DNA from: CAZEJK01 sp964512045
Lineage (GTDB): Bacteria; Acidobacteriota; Thermoanaerobaculia; Thermoanaerobaculales; Sulfomarinibacteraceae
NCBI GenBank assembly: GCA_964512045.1
Contig: CAZEJK010000053.1
Location: 1-25,760 of the forward strand
Length of the DNA: 25,760 nucleotides
Direction: 5' to 3'
This document shows, piece by piece, positions 7,148 to 14,091 of this stretch. The translations under genes and the position numbers were made by a program. Position 1 is the first letter of the stretch. Every line of letters starts with the position of its first letter. The notes below the pieces were generated by a model. That model was not told the DNA's origin, did not search any database, and saw nothing but the letters and a program-made list of their open reading frames with translations.

Positions 7148-10100
7148 GTGGACCGATTGAAGCGTTTCCTCCCGTTCCTCGAGTGGTTCGAAGGGTACTC
7201 CCTCACCGATCTTCGCATCGACTTCATCTCAGGCCTCACCGTTGCACTGGTGCTGGTGCCGCAGTCGATGGCGTACGCCCAGCTCGCCGGTCTTCCGGCG
7301 TACTACGGTCTGTATGCGGCGTTCCTGCCGCCGATGGTGGCCAACCTGTTCGGTTCGAGCCGGCAGCTTGCCACGGGTCCGGTTGCCGTTGTCTCGCTGA
7401 TGACGGCTGCCTCTCTCGAGCCGCTCGCGACCGCCGGCAGCTCGCAGTACATCGCGTATGCGATCCTGCTCGCACTGATGGTCGGGCTGTTCCAGTTCGC
7501 TCTTGGCGTTCTCCGGCTCGGACTGATCGTCAACCTGCTGTCGCACCCGGTGGTCAACGGCTTCACCAACGCCGCGGCGCTGATCATCGCCACCTCGCAG
7601 CTGTCGAAGGTGTTCGGCGTGTCCGTGGACAAGGCCGCACATCACTACGAGACCGTTTGGCGCGTGCTCGAGACGGCTGTGCATAGCACCCATCTGCCGA
7701 CTCTGGGCATGGCGGCGCTCGCGTTCGCCACCATGATCACTCTCAGGCGGGTCAATCCGAGGCTCCCGAACGTCCTGATTGCCGTGGTGATCACCACTGT
7801 GCTGTCGTGGGCCCTCGGCTTTCAGAGGAACGAGACCGTACCGGTCGAAGCGGTGGAGTCCGGGCGTGTGGCCGAGCTGGTCGAGTCGTTCAACCGGACC
7901 GTGGCCGAACGCCAGAGGCTCGAGGCTCTACGAGCTGAAGGCGCCACAATGCTGGATGACCTCGCGGGCGGAGACGGCGAGCTGTGCACGTCGTGTCACG
8001 GCGAGCGCGAGATCGAGCGGTTCGAAGGTGGATGGACCGGCGACGAAGCGGGGCGCGAGAAGCGGGCCTTGGCACTGCACCAGATGGCGGGTCTCGTCAA
8101 TATCCACATCTCGGCGCTCAAGGAGCGGTCGTCCGAGCTTCGCACCGAGCTCCGCGAGATCAAGCTGCGACGTATCGAGGATCCGGACGGGACGCCGCGG
8201 TTCGTGGTCAACGCAGCAGACGTGACGGAAGGCGAGCCGGGCTGGCACATCCGCGTCGGAGGGGCCCAGCTGAACCCGGAGGAGCTTCTGATCGAGGGCG
8301 GCGGTCGCGTCGTTGGGATGATCCCGCAAGGCTTGCCGGCAATGCGGTTGCCAGAGGTGGACTTCTCGGTGGTGCCGAAGCTGATCGCCGCGGCGATCAT
8401 CATCTCGATCCTCGGCTTCATGGAGGCGATCTCCATCGCCAAGGCGATGGCTGCGAAGACCCGGCAGCGGCTCGATCCGAACCAGGAGCTGATCGGACAG
8501 GGTCTGGCCAACATTGTTGGTTGCCTGGGGCAAAGCTACGCCGTTTCTGGGTCGTTCTCGCGCTCGGCGGTCAACCTGCAGGCGGGAGCCAAGACCGGCC
8601 TCTCGAACGTCTTCTCGAGCGTTGTGGTGGCCGTTGTTCTGCTGTTCTTCTCGCCGCTTCTGTACCACCTGCCGCAGGCCGTGCTGGCCGCGATCATCAT
8701 GATGGCGGTGGTCGGTCTTCTCAACGTCAGCGGTTTTGTGCACGCCTGGCGCACGAGCCCGTTCGACGGCTTCGTCTCGGTGCTTGCCTTCGTCGTCACG
8801 CTGATGCTGGCGCCCCATCTGGAGTGGGGTCTGTTCCTCGGCGTGGCGCTCTCGCTGGGTGGGTACATCTTCCGCACCATGCGGCCGAAGGTGGCGCATC
8901 TGTCGCCGCACCCGGATGGAGCGCTGCGCGACGCCGACCGCTACGACCTCGCCAAGTGTCGTCATATCGCCATGGTGCGGTTCGACGGGCCCCTCAACTT
9001 CGCCAGCACCAGCTACCTGGAGGACGAGATCCTCGGTCGGGTGGCCGAGCTGCCCCAGCTGCGTCATCTCGTCGTGGTGGGTAACGGCATCAGCGAGATC
9101 GATGCGTCCGGCGAGGAGATGCTGCGCCATATCGTCGAGCGGCTGCGCACGGTTGGCTACAAGGTGTCGTTCAGCGGGCTGACCGACGCTGTGGTCGATG
9201 TGCTCCGGCGCTCGCAGCTGTATCAGCGGATCGGTGAGGAGCACTTCTTTCCGACGCAGGCACAGGCCATTGCGTCGGTGTACGCGGACGCCCACCCCGA
9301 GCCCGAGCCGGACTGTCCGTTCCGCACGGTGATGCCGCGTGTGGTGGAGCTTTCGCTCCATCCAGACGGTACGCTGCGCAGCGCCGACCGGCATGACCTG
9401 CCAGTGTGCAAGCACATGGCCATCTTCCGGTTCGATGACCCGCTGACGTACGCCAACACTGAGTTCCTCGAAGAGGAGATCCGTCAGCTTCTCGAGGGCC
9501 GCGACGAGGTCCGCCACGTGATGTTCGTGGCGCACGGCGTCACCGACATCGATCCCTCGGGTGCACGCAAGCTGTGCGACCTGGTGGAGCGGCTGCGCGA
9601 GGACGGTCTCGAGGTCTCGTTCAGCGGGTTCCGCGACGAGGTGCTCGAGGTGCTCGACCGGATCGACACCGATCAGGTGATCGGCTCCCACCACCGCTAT
9701 GCAACCGAGTACGTCGCGATCGCGGGCCTGTACGCCAGCGCGCACACTCGCTCCGACGAGGATGCGTGCCCATTCTTGCCGCTTGCTCCGCGTCTGACCG
9801 AGGTGTCGTTGCATCCGGACGGCTCTCTGCGCGAGGCGCGACGGCACGGCTTGAAGCTCTGCCGCCACATCGCTGCCCTGCGGATCGACGGGCCGTTCGT
9901 GCTCGCCAACCCGGACGCATTGGAAGCGGAGTTCGTCCGGTGGGTGAAGAACCGTCTCGAGGTCACGCACTTGCTGCTGGTGGCGCATACCCTGGACAAG
10001 ATCAGCGAAGGTGAAGCAGAGAAGCTGTACATGGTCGTTGAGCGTCTCCGCGAGGCGGGCTACGAGGTGGCGTTCTCCAGCTTCCGCGACCACGTCTTCG

Positions 10101-10714
10101 AGACCCTGGGCCGAACCGGCGTGGCCGACCGGATCGGGCTCGACAGGATCTACCCGAGCCAGGTGCTGGCGGTGGCCGGGCTCTGGGGCGAGGCGCATGA
10201 GGGCACGAGCGAGCCGGACTGTCCCTTCCGGCAGCTGCTGCCGAACGTGGTGGAGGTGTCGCTGCATCCGGACGGATCGCTCCGCAACGCCGAGCGGTAC
10301 GAGCTGGCCGTCTGTCGCCATATCGCTGCTCTGCGGATCGACGGGGCGCTCAGCTTTGCGAGCGTGCCGTTCGTGACTCGTGAGATCGAGCGTCGGATAG
10401 CCGACCGGCCGAGTCTCAACCACGTTCTGATCGCCAACGATGGTCTGAGCTCGATCGACGAGGCGGCGTGCGAGGAGATGAGCAACCTGGTCGTGCGCCT
10501 TCGCGAACGCGGACTGCAGGTGGTGGTCAGTGGCTTGAAGGACGAGGTCCGCGACGTGCTCGAGCGGACCGGGTGCCTCGATGTGGTGGGCTCGGAGTGT
10601 CTGTACCCGACGCGAGCGCGAGCGGTGGACGCGATCCACGAGGCGGCCCATGTCGGGTCCGACGAGCAGCCGTGCCCGCTGGTCGAGGTGGTTCCTGCGA
10701 GCGATGCTGGCTGA
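7148..10714 (+). CDS. SulP anion transporter with CXXCH loop and four STAS repeats
   Basis: 1188 aa from GTG 7148, chosen because GGAAGG (7133-7138) is 9 bases upstream and the protein then opens MDRLKRFLPFLEW, as family members do. SulP proteins are 14-helix inner-membrane carriers of sulfate or bicarbonate-type anions, normally 500-750 aa with one cytoplasmic STAS domain. Here the membrane domain (about 20-570) includes LVPQSMAYAQLAGLPAYYGL and GFMEAISIAKAMAAKTRQ. After the seventh helix comes a loop of about 165 residues (227-395) with coiled-coil-like helices and CTSCHG at 280-285. The C-terminus is four tandem STAS-like repeats starting at residues 578, 729, 880 and 1031, each exactly 151 residues. 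Repeats 1 and 2 keep D-x-S-G (DASG, DPSG) at the usual phospho-switch site; repeats 3 and 4 do not. Every repeat has a C-(R/K)-H motif and ends in a CP(F/L) motif. Substrate is inferred only (sulfate/sulfite). Confidence 0.93.
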   Translation: MDRLKRFLPFLEWFEGYSLTDLRIDFISGLTVALVLVPQSMAYAQLAGLPAYYGLYAAFLPPMVANLFGSSRQLATGPVAVVSLMTAASLEPLATAGSSQYIAYAILLALMVGLFQFALGVLRLGLIVNLLSHPVVNGFTNAAALIIATSQLSKVFGVSVDKAAHHYETVWRVLETAVHSTHLPTLGMAALAFATMITLRRVNPRLPNVLIAVVITTVLSWALGFQRNETVPVEAVESGRVAELVESFNRTVAERQRLEALRAEGATMLDDLAGGDGELCTSCHGEREIERFEGGWTGDEAGREKRALALHQMAGLVNIHISALKERSSELRTELREIKLRRIEDPDGTPRFVVNAADVTEGEPGWHIRVGGAQLNPEELLIEGGGRVVGMIPQGLPAMRLPEVDFSVVPKLIAAAIIISILGFMEAISIAKAMAAKTRQRLDPNQELIGQGLANIVGCLGQSYAVSGSFSRSAVNLQAGAKTGLSNVFSSVVVAVVLLFFSPLLYHLPQAVLAAIIMMAVVGLLNVSGFVHAWRTSPFDGFVSVLAFVVTLMLAPHLEWGLFLGVALSLGGYIFRTMRPKVAHLSPHPDGALRDADRYDLAKCRHIAMVRFDGPLNFASTSYLEDEILGRVAELPQLRHLVVVGNGISEIDASGEEMLRHIVERLRTVGYKVSFSGLTDAVVDVLRRSQLYQRIGEEHFFPTQAQAIASVYADAHPEPEPDCPFRTVMPRVVELSLHPDGTLRSADRHDLPVCKHMAIFRFDDPLTYANTEFLEEEIRQLLEGRDEVRHVMFVAHGVTDIDPSGARKLCDLVERLREDGLEVSFSGFRDEVLEVLDRIDTDQVIGSHHRYATEYVAIAGLYASAHTRSDEDACPFLPLAPRLTEVSLHPDGSLREARRHGLKLCRHIAALRIDGPFVLANPDALEAEFVRWVKNRLEVTHLLLVAHTLDKISEGEAEKLYMVVERLREAGYEVAFSSFRDHVFETLGRTGVADRIGLDRIYPSQVLAVAGLWGEAHEGTSEPDCPFRQLLPNVVEVSLHPDGSLRNAERYELAVCRHIAALRIDGALSFASVPFVTREIERRIADRPSLNHVLIANDGLSSIDEAACEEMSNLVVRLRERGLQVVVSGLKDEVRDVLERTGCLDVVGSECLYPTRARAVDAIHEAAHVGSDEQPCPLVEVVPASDAG
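8879..10690 (+). repeat. Four in-frame 453-bp tandem repeats encoding STAS domains
   Basis: Repeat units begin at 8879, 9332, 9785 and 10238. The spacing is exactly 453 bp each time, so no indel has accumulated between copies. Each begins (M/A/L)P/RP followed by SLHPDG(A/T/S)LR or close variants and ends with DCPF, ACPF, DCPF and PCPL. The copies are diverged at the DNA level but most alike around the HPDG and CRHIA segments. The last 20 or so bases repeat the beginning of a fifth unit (VEVVPASDAG). Confidence 0.9.
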
Positions 10715-10821
10715 CAGCAGAGGCTGCATGGGTCCCGTTGAACGGTTTGGTAAAGGGCTGGCAACCCGTCGTGTCTTCGAAGGCTGACCTCGCGTACCAG
10801 GGTGTCTGAGGCAAACTTGCG

Positions 10822-10838
10822 CAACTGTTGAGCAGTTG
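10822..10838. promoter_or_regulatory. Inverted repeat upstream of the second operon
   Basis: CAACTG-N5-CAGTTG is a perfect 6-bp inverted repeat, next to the 8-bp palindrome TTGCGCAA. It lies about 20 bp upstream of the predicted -35 box, a typical place for an activator. The downstream operon encodes a response regulator without its own output domain, so the binding protein would have to be another one. It could also be part of a terminator for the SulP gene, but no T-run follows. Confidence 0.3.
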
Positions 10839-10858
10839 TCGGGAAGCCGCAGCGTGCC

Positions 10859-10887
10859 TTGGCGCTCGGGTCAGGACGCGCTACACT
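10859..10887 (+). promoter_or_regulatory. Predicted sigma-70-type promoter of the cytidylate-kinase-like operon
   Basis: TTGGCG (10859-10864) and TACACT (10882-10887) are 17 bp apart, 114 bases before the chosen start codon. It lies in the 287-base gap after the SulP gene, so the four genes that follow probably have their own transcript. Confidence 0.5.
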
Positions 10888-11001
10888 GGTCTCAAGTACC
10901 GGTACGAGCCGAGAAGGCCCATGCCTGGTGGACTCACTTGTGGAGGACGTTTCAGGCGTCGCATCTGCCGTGCCTGGGGCGTCCAGCAAAGGAGGGGGCG
11001 G

Positions 11002-12528
11002 ATGCAGCTGATATCCGTATCGCGTGGCGATCTGCAGGCGGGACGGGACTTCGCCGAAGGGCTGGCGAGCAAGCTGGGCTTCCAGTCGCTGGGTCGACAG
11101 GAGCTCGTGGATGCGGCCACCGACGAGGGGATTGCGGTTGGGAAGCTCGAGACAGCGGTGGTCAAGCGCCGGGCGTTCGACGAGCGGCTCGTCATCGAGA
11201 AGGAGCACTACCTGGCCTTCGTGACGCGGGTTCTGTGCGAGCGTGCGTTGAGCGGGAGTCTGGTGTACCACGGCCGCAGTGCCCACCTGAGCTTGACCAA
11301 GGTGCCGCACGTCCTGCGGGTCTACACCGCCGTGGATACGGAGTCGCGGATCGATGAGGTGATGCGTCGCCTGTCGGTGGACCGAGGCAAGGCGAAAAGG
11401 TACGTCGAGGACGTCGATGACGATATTCACCGTTGGATCCGGACGATGTACGGAGAGCCGTTCGATCCGCTGGAGGACTCGGACCTCGTGGTCAACCTCG
11501 ATCGTGTCGGTGTGGCCAGCGCGACGACGGCGCTGTGTCACTACGCGCAGCTGCCAGAGTTCCAGGCCACGCCGGCCGCCATACGAGCGCTCCAGGATGC
11601 GCTGCTCGGTGCACGGGTGCGGTTGGCCCTGGCGCGCGACGAGGCCACCTGGTCCGCAGCCTTCCAGGTTCGTGCCGACGGTGGACACGTGACCGTCACC
11701 TATCAGCCGAAGGACGCGGCCATCGGAGCACGAGCGCCTGATGTGGTCGCCGGACTGGAGGGCGTGGGCGAGCTGACCTGTACCATGGCCTCCACCAATA
11801 TCCTCTGGGTGCAGGAGCGCTTCGAGCCGCAGGGAAGCACCTTCGACTCGATCGTGACCCTGGCCTCGCGGTGGAACGCGGCCGTTGAGCTGCTCAAGCT
11901 GGCGCCGGCCGGTGGCGACGTCGAGCTCGAGGAGCAGGCCGCCGCACCGTCAGCTTCGGAGACGACACCCGCGTGGGTGTCGCGAGCGACGAACGGTGGT
12001 ATCGAAGATGACGCCGAGGCGGCGGGCCGTGCGGCGGAAGAGCTGCCCGACGTGAGCGAGGTGGTCGCCGAGCTCCACTCCCGAGGTGTGGCCGGTAGCG
12101 GACGGTTGGCGCCAGCGAGCTTGCGGCGGGTGACCGATCTGATCGAGCCCAACGTGCCCTACAGCATGGTCGTGGTGGGCGATGTGTTCCTGGACAAGGG
12201 ACACGCGTCGCGGGTGCGGATGACGCGCGAGCTGGTGGGCCGGTTCGAGGACGCGGTGAAGGCGCCGGTGGTCGGCGCCGAGGACTTGAGTCGCCGGGCA
12301 AGCTTCGGCGCTGGGTTTTATGCACGGATCGTTGCACTTGCAGTGATGGTGGTGGCCATCATGCTCGTGGTGTTCTCGCACCAGGAGGCGTCTATCCGGT
12401 TCTTGACCCCGGAAACTGTGGCTGGTAAGGCGCTTGCCGTGGTGGTGTTGCTGGTTGTCGTTCCAGGCTTTGCCATTCTGTATGGAACACTTGCGAAGTC
12501 CATTCTGAAGCTCCTCCACGTGGAGTAG
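11002..12528 (+). CDS. Membrane-anchored cytidylate-kinase-like protein with degenerate P-loop
   Basis: 508 aa from ATG 11002, preceded by GGAGGGGG (10991-10998). An upstream in-frame extension to 10828 would overlap the promoter and looks non-coding. Residues 1 to about 185 match the cytidylate-kinase-like (Cytidylate_kin2) fold: ISVSRG, KLGFQSLGRQELVDAA, GSLVYHGRSAHL, VYTAVDTESRIDEVMRRL, and YGEPFDPLEDSDLVVNLDRVGV. The usual GSGG nucleotide loop reads DLQAGR, so ATP binding is doubtful. Residues about 200-300 show a BON-like alternation (VTVTYQPKD, AGLEGVGELTC). An acidic linker and a third small domain (about 345-425, SMVVVGDVFLDKG) follow. Two membrane helices (about 442-459 and 475-498) anchor the C-terminus. 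It probably acts as a sensor or regulator at the inner membrane rather than as a CMP kinase (inference). It is the first of four co-oriented genes with a TauE exporter and a two-component pair. Confidence 0.8.
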   Translation: MQLISVSRGDLQAGRDFAEGLASKLGFQSLGRQELVDAATDEGIAVGKLETAVVKRRAFDERLVIEKEHYLAFVTRVLCERALSGSLVYHGRSAHLSLTKVPHVLRVYTAVDTESRIDEVMRRLSVDRGKAKRYVEDVDDDIHRWIRTMYGEPFDPLEDSDLVVNLDRVGVASATTALCHYAQLPEFQATPAAIRALQDALLGARVRLALARDEATWSAAFQVRADGGHVTVTYQPKDAAIGARAPDVVAGLEGVGELTCTMASTNILWVQERFEPQGSTFDSIVTLASRWNAAVELLKLAPAGGDVELEEQAAAPSASETTPAWVSRATNGGIEDDAEAAGRAAEELPDVSEVVAELHSRGVAGSGRLAPASLRRVTDLIEPNVPYSMVVVGDVFLDKGHASRVRMTRELVGRFEDAVKAPVVGAEDLSRRASFGAGFYARIVALAVMVVAIMLVVFSHQEASIRFLTPETVAGKALAVVVLLVVVPGFAILYGTLAKSILKLLHVE

Positions 12529-12575
12529 CTGGAGGCGGTGGTGACGGAGATGCGTGGAGAAGCGGGGGTGATGTG

Positions 12576-13676
12576 ATGGCGGAGACGCTACTTGGTAGCT
12601 TCATTGTGCTCAACCTGGGAACCGCTTTGCAGGTCGTGCTGCTCGGCTTCATCGGCGGTGTGCTGAGCGGGTTCATCGGGAGTGGCGGTGCGTTCTTCAT
12701 GACCCCGGGCATGATGAACCTCGGGGTGCCGGGTGTGGTTGCGGTGGGTAGCAATATCACCCACAAGTTCGGCAAGGCGCTGATGGGCTCGCGCCGGCAC
12801 GGCGAGCTGGGCAATGTGGACCGGAAGATGGGGCTGTACTTGCTGGTGACCTCGTTCATCGGAATCCGACTGGCGGTTTGGATCAACAGCACCCTGTTCG
12901 GGATGGGCGACTCCCACGGCGAGGGCTCGGGTGCGGCGGCAAACCTGTACATCAGCCTGGTGTTTGTTTGCATTCTGTCGTTGGTGGCGTTGTCGATGTT
13001 GCGCGACGTCCTGCGCTCACGAGACGGTAGCGAGGGTCCTTCACGGAAGATCGCAGAGCTTCTCGGCCGTATGCGGCTGCGTCCGGTGATCTACTTTCCC
13101 GTAGCGGACGTGAAGGTGTCGCTGTGGGTGCTGGCCGCAGTCGGGCTGGCCACCGGGTATCTCGCGGGGACGATCGGTGTCGGTGGCTTCATTGGTGTGC
13201 CCGCGATGATCTACGTGTTCGGTATGCCCACGGCGGTGGCGGCGGGTACCGAGCTGTTCTTGGCGATGTTCATGGGAGCGTGGGGTGCGTTCAACTACGT
13301 GCTCGAGGGGTACGTCGATATCCGCCTGACCCTTCTCCTCTACCTGGGTTCACTGATCGGTATCTACGTCGGTGCCTATGGAACCAAGGTCGTCAAGGAG
13401 GTGGTGATCCGGCTGGTAACCAGCGTCGTGATCCTTCTGTGCGTCGTCTCCCGTGCAGTGGCCGTGCCGGCGTACCTTCGGCAGCTCGGCTTCATCGAGA
13501 TCGATCCGATCTGGGACGGACGGTTCAACGCGGTCAGCAAGGCGATGCTGTTCGCTGCCGGGATCTCCGGAGTGTTGGTGATCATCTATAACGTGATCAA
13601 GGCATTTCGGAGACAGAGTGCGATCCGGCGGAGGCTGGCAGAGACCACGGCGGCCCCCGCCCATGGCGAGGCATGA
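12576..13676 (+). CDS. TauE/SafE-family anion exporter
   Basis: 366 aa from ATG 12576; GTG 12573 directly before it is an alternative. This is the longer type of the TauE/SafE (former DUF81) family, which exports sulfite, sulfonates or related organosulfur anions (known for a few members). The two characteristic half-repeats are GFIGGVLSGFIGSGGAFFMTPG near residue 24 and GYLAGTIGVGGFIGVPAMIY near 195. About eight to ten helices are present. A soluble-looking insert (around 135-165) and a C-terminal cationic tail (KAFRRQSAIRRR) are cytoplasmic by charge. It follows the kinase-like gene by 47 bases and precedes the response regulator by 27. Substrate is inferred from family and from the SulP gene nearby. 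Confidence 0.9.
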   Translation: MAETLLGSFIVLNLGTALQVVLLGFIGGVLSGFIGSGGAFFMTPGMMNLGVPGVVAVGSNITHKFGKALMGSRRHGELGNVDRKMGLYLLVTSFIGIRLAVWINSTLFGMGDSHGEGSGAAANLYISLVFVCILSLVALSMLRDVLRSRDGSEGPSRKIAELLGRMRLRPVIYFPVADVKVSLWVLAAVGLATGYLAGTIGVGGFIGVPAMIYVFGMPTAVAAGTELFLAMFMGAWGAFNYVLEGYVDIRLTLLLYLGSLIGIYVGAYGTKVVKEVVIRLVTSVVILLCVVSRAVAVPAYLRQLGFIEIDPIWDGRFNAVSKAMLFAAGISGVLVIIYNVIKAFRRQSAIRRRLAETTAAPAHGEA

Positions 13677-13703
13677 CGTGGACCCCGAAGGAAGGAGTCT
13701 GTG

Positions 13704-14081
13704 ATGAGCGACGGCTTGAGTGTGCTGGTCCTGGACGATGAGGAGATCGTGGGGAAGCGGCTTCGCACCGCGCTCGAGAGCTCTGGCTACCAGGTGGAGG
13801 TGTTTCAGAGCAGTCGGAGTGCCGTGGAGCGGATCTCCGAGCACGAGTTCGACATCGTGGTCACTGACATCCGCATGGAGGAGGTCGACGGGATGCAGGT
13901 GCTGGACCACGTCCTGAAGAGCTCCGAGCGGACCAAGGTGATCATCATCACCGGCTACGCCACCGTCGAGCTCGCTCGCGAGGCGTTGACGCGAGGGGCG
14001 TTCGACTTCATCGCCAAGCCGTTCAAGCCGGCGGACCTCCGCGAGGTGATCGAGCGTGCTGCCAAGGAGCTCCGGAGCTAG
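13704..14081 (+). CDS. Single-domain response regulator
   Basis: 125 aa, a bare receiver domain without an output domain. The acidic pocket is Asp11-Asp12, the phospho-acceptor is Asp55 in VVTDIRM, the switch Thr is Thr83 (IIITGYAT) and the conserved Lys is Lys105 (AKPF). AAGGAG at 13692-13697 sits 6 bases before ATG 13704. The sequence resembles receivers of the NtrC type. With no DNA-binding domain it must act on a partner protein or serve as a phospho-sink or relay. The histidine kinase gene begins 10 bases after its stop, so the two are a probable cognate pair. Confidence 0.93.
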   Translation: MSDGLSVLVLDDEEIVGKRLRTALESSGYQVEVFQSSRSAVERISEHEFDIVVTDIRMEEVDGMQVLDHVLKSSERTKVIIITGYATVELAREALTRGAFDFIAKPFKPADLREVIERAAKELRS

Positions 14082-14091
14082 GGATCTCGAG

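Noticed and set aside
7928..10729. Open frame of 933 codons antisense to the SulP gene
   Set aside because: It mirrors the codon-position GC bias of the repeat-rich SulP gene; its composition (many His, Arg, Gln) is unlike a protein family and it has no ribosome-binding site.
10828..11001. N-terminal extension of the cytidylate-kinase-like protein
   Set aside because: It would overlap the predicted promoter, is Arg/Cys-rich and unlike the family; ATG 11002 has a strong ribosome-binding site.
10150..11688. Long minus-strand open frame across the SulP 3' end and the kinase-like gene
   Set aside because: It crosses a predicted promoter and two genes with clear family motifs on the other strand; no protein-like pattern.
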